Shown: positions 37,194 to 42,500 of the stretch, one piece after another
Layout of the letters: the number at the start of each line of letters is the position of its first letter
Position numbering within the stretch: position 1 is the first letter of the stretch
Assembly (NCBI GenBank): GCA_002104895.1
Contig: MCFG01000066.1
Span: forward strand, 122,501-165,000
Direction: 5' to 3'
DNA: 42,500 bases
Origin: Anaeromyces robustus
Lineage: Eukaryota; Neocallimastigomycota; Neocallimastigomycetes; Neocallimastigales; Neocallimastigaceae
Made by a program: the position numbers and the translations under genes
The notes under the pieces: generated by a model
The model's database searches: none
Told to the model about the DNA's origin: nothing
The model's input: the letters and a program-made list of their open reading frames with translations, nothing else

Positions 37194-38460
37194 ATATATA
37201 TATAAATAAATAAATAAAAAATTAAAAAATAAAAAAAATTATTAAATAAAATTTTAAATTATTAAATTAAAATAAAAGAATTGAAAATTTTAAAATTTAA
37301 AATATCATATTATATTTTAATATATTCTTTTATTTAATATTTTTTATAATAAATAATATTTTATTATTTTTTGTTTTATTTTATATTTTATTATTTTATA
37401 TTTTATATAAAAAAATCCATTTTTTTTATAATAACACAGATTCATTTTATAATATAATATTAAATATTATAAAAAAAATAATTCTATTTAATAATGAAAT
37501 ATTAATTATTAAAAAAAAAATAATTAAAAAATCAATAATGAATAAATTATTAAATATGACATAATAAATTAATAATAATATATAAAATTTTATATATTTT
37601 CAATGATTTAGTTTTTTCTTTTTCTTTTTCTTTTCTTTTTTTTTATAAGTATATCTCTCTCTTTTTTTTTTTTTTTTTTTTTTTTTTCCTCTAGTATATC
37701 TTATTTGTATTATATTAATTAATACTTATTAAAAGATTTTTAAAATTTAATAAAAAAATATATTTAATAATTATAAATAAAATATAAAAAATTTTTTTTT
37801 AAAAAAAAAAAATTTTATATTTTTTTTAAATGAATATATCCTTTATTGAAAAAAAAATTTTTTTAAAAAAAAGGAAAAAGCTCTTATAAATAACTTTTTT
37901 TTTTTAAAAAAAAAAAAGCAAAAAAAAATTTTTTTTAATATCAAAAACTACTGTTTTAATGAACAATATATAACTGTTATTACAGCATTATTATATCTCT
38001 GGATTATATAATCATTAATAATTAAAAGTTTAAGCAAAAATAAAAAAAAGATTATTATTTAAAAAAAAAAAAAAAAAAAAAAAAACGTATCGTACTGTTC
38101 ATATATCATATAATAATAAAGCATTTTGAAATTTGAAAAACCAAACTTTTTTTTTTAATTTTTTATTTTATTTTTTTTCGTTATACTTATTTTGATAATT
38201 AAATAATTGATTATTATTAACAGTGTATTGAATTAAAAATTATAAAATATAAATATAATTACATATATATATTTATATAATAATTATTATACCATAAAAA
38301 AAAAAAAATCTATATATTATATCATATCATAAAATATCATATTATTTTAATATTTTATATAAAATATCATATTATATATTTTATATATATATATAAATAT
38401 AAAGTATATCATACGTTGATCATATATATCTAAAAAAATACAATATACAAATATATAAAA

Positions 38461-38882
38461 AAAAGTGATATAATAATAATAAAATTATTAAAAAAAAAAA
38501 AAAGAAAAAAGAAAAAGAAAAAAGGAGAATGAAAAGTTGAAAGAATAATTAATATCAAAAAGTAAATCATTCATTTATAAATAATAAATGTATTAATAAT
38601 GCAAAAAAAGAAAAAAAAATCAGTTGATTTATAATTATAATTATTATTAAATCTTTTATTAGGTCTAAAAATAAAAAAAAGAGTGATATAAAGAAATACC
38701 AAAAAAAGAGTGATATAATTTATATTTAAATAATTAAATTTTTTTATATTAAAAAAAAAAAGAAAAAAAGTAATTCTATTTTTTAAAATTAAAAAACAAC
38801 AACAACAACAACAATTGTTCTCTTCTTTTTTTTTTTTTTTTTTTAATATTTATATATATATAATAAACATTTTTTTTTAATC
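38461..38882 (+). promoter_or_regulatory. Upstream region of the F-box gene with three GTGATATAA copies
   Basis: GTGATATAA occurs at 38465-38473, 38683-38691 and 38710-38718. The last two sit inside an 18-bp perfect direct repeat (AAAAAAAGAGTGATATAA) spaced 27 bp apart, about 165-210 bp before the ATG. A purine-rich stretch at 38502-38540 lies in between. A TATA box cannot be told apart in this AT background. A regulatory role is inference. Confidence 0.3.
38797..38814 (+). promoter_or_regulatory. (CAA)6 leader tract upstream of the F-box gene
   Basis: Six CAA units end about 68 bp before the ATG, followed by a pyrimidine-rich stretch (TTGTTCTCTTC and a T-run). It probably belongs to the 5' leader. 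The same kind of tract precedes the other gene in the window. Confidence 0.35.
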
Positions 38883-41800
38883 ATGAATTATACTAATAAT
38901 AGTATTAATAATACCAATAATAATTATATACCTTCATCATCATCTTCTTCATCTTTACCATCTTCTTCTTCTTCTACTTCATATAACAATATCAAAAAGA
39001 AAAAACATAAAGAAGAAGAAATAGATGATGAAGATTATACATCACATCAACAAGATTATTTATTAAATAATGAGGATAATAATCATGATAATATTATTCA
39101 AGATAAAGTCATAACATCTCCAACTCTTCTTACAGCACCTTTATCTTCATCACCAACAGAAAGTATTATTGAAAATATACCATCTAATACTAAAAATCTT
39201 TATACTTCATTATCGGTATCATCTTCATCATCTTCATCTACGTCTAATACAAACACTTTAGATTCAACTACAAAAAGAAATAATATACCATATTTTAATA
39301 ATAATAAATTAAATTCGTATTCTACTTTAAATCAACCTTCTTCATCTTTATCTATATCTACATCTTCTTATTCAACATCATTACCATCCTCTTCAAATTC
39401 TTCTTCACTTCTCCCACCAAAATTTAATAATAATAATAATAATAATAACAATAATAATTTAGAAACAGATAATATGGATATGATGGAATTAGATTTTTCA
39501 AATTATCAAAATATATTTAATATGAATAGTAGTAGTATTTCAAGAAAAAATAATAATAAAATTGAAAAATTATGGAAAAAATATAAACATTTTTCTTCTT
39601 CAACTATTGATTTAGAAAAAACAATATCCTATAATTTAGAAAATGAAAAATTATTAAATTATTTCAATCAAAATTCAGCAAATCATTCATTAATTAATAA
39701 TACATGTGAATCTTGTAATTACAAATTTTTTTTTGCTTTTTTTATTATTATGTTTTATTTTTTTTAATAAATAATTATTTAATAATTTTAATAATATAAT
39801 AATATTATTTTATTATACATCCTTTTTTAAAATATCACTAAAACAATATAAAAAAAAATAGAATAAAATATTATGTTAATTTTTTAAAAAAAAATAATAT
39901 TTTTATTATTATTAAAATTTATAAATCTTTAAATTTATAATAAATATATTAATTTTTCTTATTTATTAATTTATTTATTTAAATGTTTATTTAAGATTAA
40001 ATATATTATTTATATTATTTATACTAATAAATCTTTTTATTTTTTTTTTAATTTTTATTCATATTTATACATATATTTGTTTTTATATTATACATGCTTT
40101 TTTTTTTTTATTTCATATTATTCATATTATAGGCACATATATGTTAAGAAATCAATATTTTACATCACCTTTAGCAAATAAAAGTGAAAAATACTTAAAA
40201 AGTAAGCTATTATTATTTATGATAATATTTATATAATGTTTTTATATATATTATTATTATGTGTAATATATATTAATATATACATTTTAATTCAATTTTT
40301 TTTTTAAAAAATATTAAAAAATTATAATAAATTTATATTGAAATATTTGCTTTGAACATTCCTTTTAATGAAAATGATAAAAATTCAAAAAAAATTACAA
40401 TATATAACTAATTAAATAATCAATAATAAAAAAAAAACATATCAAAAGATTCTATAAGAAGATTACCATCAGAAATTATATTAAAAGTATTTCATTATAT
40501 TATTGTAGATCCTATGTATTATATACCAAGTTCAAAGGATATTGAAAAAGAAAACTTAAAAGTTAAAACTTATCCTAAATCTTATATTTATCGTTATTCA
40601 TGTCAACCTACATTTTACTCTTTAGCTTTAACTTGTCGTTGGATGGCAAGTTTAGCACTTCCTTTCCTTTATATGAATCCTTCAATTTTTGATTCAGCTT
40701 CTTTTATTTCGTCTATTCATTCTCGTCAAAAAAAATCTTGTGAATGTTTCAATACTAATAAAACTAGTACTACTAGCACTAGTATTACTACTACTACTAC
40801 TACTACTAATGATAATAATAATAATGATAATAATAATAATGATAATGAAAATTCTAATATTAAAGGTAATTAAAAATGATATTATATAATATATATATAA
40901 TGTATAATAGTAAATTTTTAAATTAATATATATATATATATTGGTTCTTACATATTATTTTTTATAAATTGAAAACATTAATATATTTTATTATCAATAA
41001 TATAATTCGTATATATTTATTATTACATATTAATTTATTGGCTTTTTTTTATTTTTATTTTTATTATATATATATTTAAAATATATTTATTATGTATGTA
41101 TGATATATATTAATAAGAATTAGAAGAAAAAATTAATGAAAATAATATTTGTTGGTGGTGTATTGCTCAAAAACAACTATATGGTTGTTATACTGATATT
41201 AAAAAAGATATTAATCATCAAATATTATTTCAACAATATCCTATTTTGGAAAATTATAATTGTTCAAATTCTAATAATCTTTCCAATAATCATATTCCTT
41301 CAAAACCTTTTGATGAATTTTCTTCATATAAAAATAAAAGAAAAATTATACCAGAACATTATGAATCATTTGATCAATATGATTATACCAATTCCATTAA
41401 TCATATTACTACCGTACATCCATCCCTTCATAAAAAAAGTAAATTAAATAATGGTATGTTGTATTACTAATACTTTTTATATTATTATAATTATTATTAT
41501 TATTATAAATATTTTCTATTTATTGTCAGATAGGATAATAATAATATTTTAAATTTTATAATATATATATATTTTTTTTATAATTATTATATTAATATTT
41601 TTATATTTATTAATATTATATTATACTATATAATTATTATGTTAATCATTTAATCATCTTTTTAAATATTTATATTATATATTTTTATAATAAATTATAT
41701 ATTTTATATATATCATTTAACTTAATTTTGATTTGATTTTGGTTTTGATATTTTATTCATTTATATATATATTTATATAAAGATCATATGGAAGATATTG

Positions 41801-42500
41801 ATTTAGTCAATCAAATGATCAATGATTCAAATATTATGAATGAATATCAGGATATAGCTAATATTTTAAAAAATTGTCGTCGTCTAAAAACTTGGACAAT
41901 TTATTGTAGATCAGGAGATGAAGAAGAAGATTCTAATTCATTTTCAACAACAATGACTTCTACTATAACTACTAATGATTCTAATAATTCTAATAATAAT
42001 AATAGTAGTAGTAGTAGTAATAGTTTAAATAATACTTCTTCTTCAATTCAAGAAACTGAAATAGAAGAAAATGATTCAGGTTTATCTTCTTCTACATCTT
42101 TTTCATCTTCTGCTTTTAATCGTGATGGTCAAAATTTATTAATGAGTTCTTCTCAAACACTTATTATTCCTAATGATGATTTAACAGAAGATATGAGTCA
42201 TTTCAGTATTAAAAGTAATAGTAATCTTACCAATACAGGAAAAGATAATAATAATAATACTAATACTAATATTAATAATAATAATAATCAAAAAGCACCA
42301 TCATTATCAAAAGATAAAAATCAAGAAACAATTTCATCACCAGAAATTATTAGAAATAATTTCAGAGAAGAATTAGATAATGAAATGAAATATGAACAAG
42401 TTTCTCATTATTTAGATAGAGGAATTTATAATGATGCTACTGAACAAAGTGGTACAGTAATGCTTTTATCTGAAATGGTAAATTCGGCTTCTACCTATAA
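38883..42500 (+). CDS. F-box protein, five exons, 3' end cut off by the window
   Basis: Proposed join: 38883-39714, 40133-40201, 40449-40865, 41118-41453, 41783-42500. This gives at least 790 residues with no internal stop. Exon 1 (1-277) is Ser/Asn-rich, with a KKKKHK basic patch at 38-43 and a poly-Asn run. Exon 3 holds the F-box: SIRRLPSEIILKVFHYI at 302-318, then, after an insert of about 30 residues, FYSLALTCRWMASLALPFLY at 356-375. This is the LPxEI...F and C-x-W layout of fungal F-boxes. F-box proteins bind Skp1 and present substrates to SCF ubiquitin ligases. Exon 4 has CWWC at 451-454 and a Lys/Asp/Asn-rich tail. Exon 5 has ILKNCRRLKTWTIYC at 579-593, like a leucine-rich-repeat strand of F-box/LRR proteins, then Ser/Asn/Thr tracts. 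The frame is still open at the edge. Exon 1 could instead stop at 39705 and exon 4 could start at 41124, both in phase. The substrate cannot be told. Confidence 0.85.
39715..40132 (+). other. Intron 1 of the F-box gene (phase 1)
   Basis: The donor is GTAATT and the acceptor is TTATAG, 418 bp. Reading through it appends a Phe/Ile-rich tail encoded by T-runs before a stop at 39767, which marks it as non-coding. Splicing joins T to GC, giving Cys278 and continuing as TYMLRNQYFTSPLANKSEKY. An upstream donor at 39706 (GTGAAT) would also keep frame and remove three residues. Confidence 0.72.
40202..40448 (+). other. Intron 2 of the F-box gene (phase 1)
   Basis: The donor is GTAAGC and the acceptor is AAAAG, 247 bp. 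The acceptor is the only AG close upstream of the F-box frame. TAACTAAT at 40405-40412 is a plausible branch site about 40 bp from the acceptor. The junction A+AT makes Asn301, directly before SIRRLPSEI. Confidence 0.8.
40866..41117 (+). other. Intron 3 of the F-box gene (phase 1)
   Basis: The donor is GTAATT, identical to that of intron 1, and the acceptor is AATAAG, 252 bp. The junction G+AA makes Glu440. A TAG acceptor at 41121-41123 is also in phase and would drop two residues, so the exact 3' end is uncertain. Confidence 0.72.
41454..41782 (+). other. Intron 4 of the F-box gene (phase 1)
   Basis: The donor is GTATGT and the acceptor is ATAAAG, 329 bp. Without splicing the frame ends at 41470 after GMLYY. 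With splicing, G+AT makes Asp552 and a frame of 238 further codons opens. Its interior is AT-only filler with no coding texture. Confidence 0.8.

Larger units (their letters stand above)
32921..38460. other. Non-coding region between minisatellite domain and F-box gene
   Basis: No gene is supported. Contents are AAT and AAAT arrays, a CpG-containing cluster at 33890-33970, a compositionally mixed island at 34318-34445, and hairpins at 34820-34858, 35808-35846, 36309-36350 and 36435-36495. Confidence 0.7.

Noticed and set aside
41136-41447. 103-codon Ile-rich frame over exon 4
   Set aside because: It is a different frame of the same DNA. The frame giving CWWCIAQKQLYG joins its neighbours in phase and has better codon content.
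1-42500. CRISPR array, transposase, reverse transcriptase or LTR pairs
   Set aside because: None seen. The tandem repeats have no regular unique spacers, and no open frame shows the motifs of mobile-element proteins.

Overview
The window looks like nuclear DNA from a eukaryote with an extremely AT-rich genome. The best guess is an anaerobic gut fungus (Neocallimastigomycota). Three things point that way: intergenic DNA made almost only of A/T homopolymers, AAT/AAAT/AAAAT microsatellites and T-tracts; coding islands that use many more G/C-containing codons and encode Asn/Ser/Thr-rich and acidic low-complexity proteins; and an F-box gene of fungal type split by GT...AG introns. Dictyostelid-like AT-rich genomes share the Asn tracts, but gene-free spans of about 20 kb and 17 kb do not fit their compact layout. 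The taxonomic call is inference from texture, not from a marker gene.

Layout. 1-20451 is a desert with no supportable gene. It holds microsatellites, small tandem duplications, a few hairpins and one G-rich spot. 20452-21771 is an intact single-exon plus-strand gene for a 439-residue acidic, phosphosite-rich protein of unknown function, with an N-terminal pattern resembling a protein phosphatase 1 docking region. 21772-38882 is a second desert of different texture. From about 18.8 to 34.2 kb the plus strand is mostly A-rich (with a T-rich stretch at about 32.5-33.4 kb) and carries purine tracts, CAA tracts and nearly all the true minisatellites, at 26.36, 26.58, 28.22, 31.1 and 32.83 kb. 38883-42500 is a five-exon plus-strand F-box gene that runs off the right edge. 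Its exons join in frame through four introns that are all phase 1.

Working together. Both genes are on the plus strand, and both have a (CAA)n tract within about 220 bp upstream of the ATG, but nothing shows they act in one pathway. The F-box protein is probably a substrate receptor of an SCF ubiquitin ligase. No tRNA, rRNA, CRISPR, transposase or reverse transcriptase was recognised. Most other open frames are translations of microsatellites and T- or A-tracts. I did not find a convincing new biological system. The most worthwhile leads are the higher-order minisatellite at 31.1-31.9 kb, the CAA-tract and GTGATATAA upstream motifs, the symmetric phase-1 exon design of the F-box gene, and a possible short exon at 22.56 kb.
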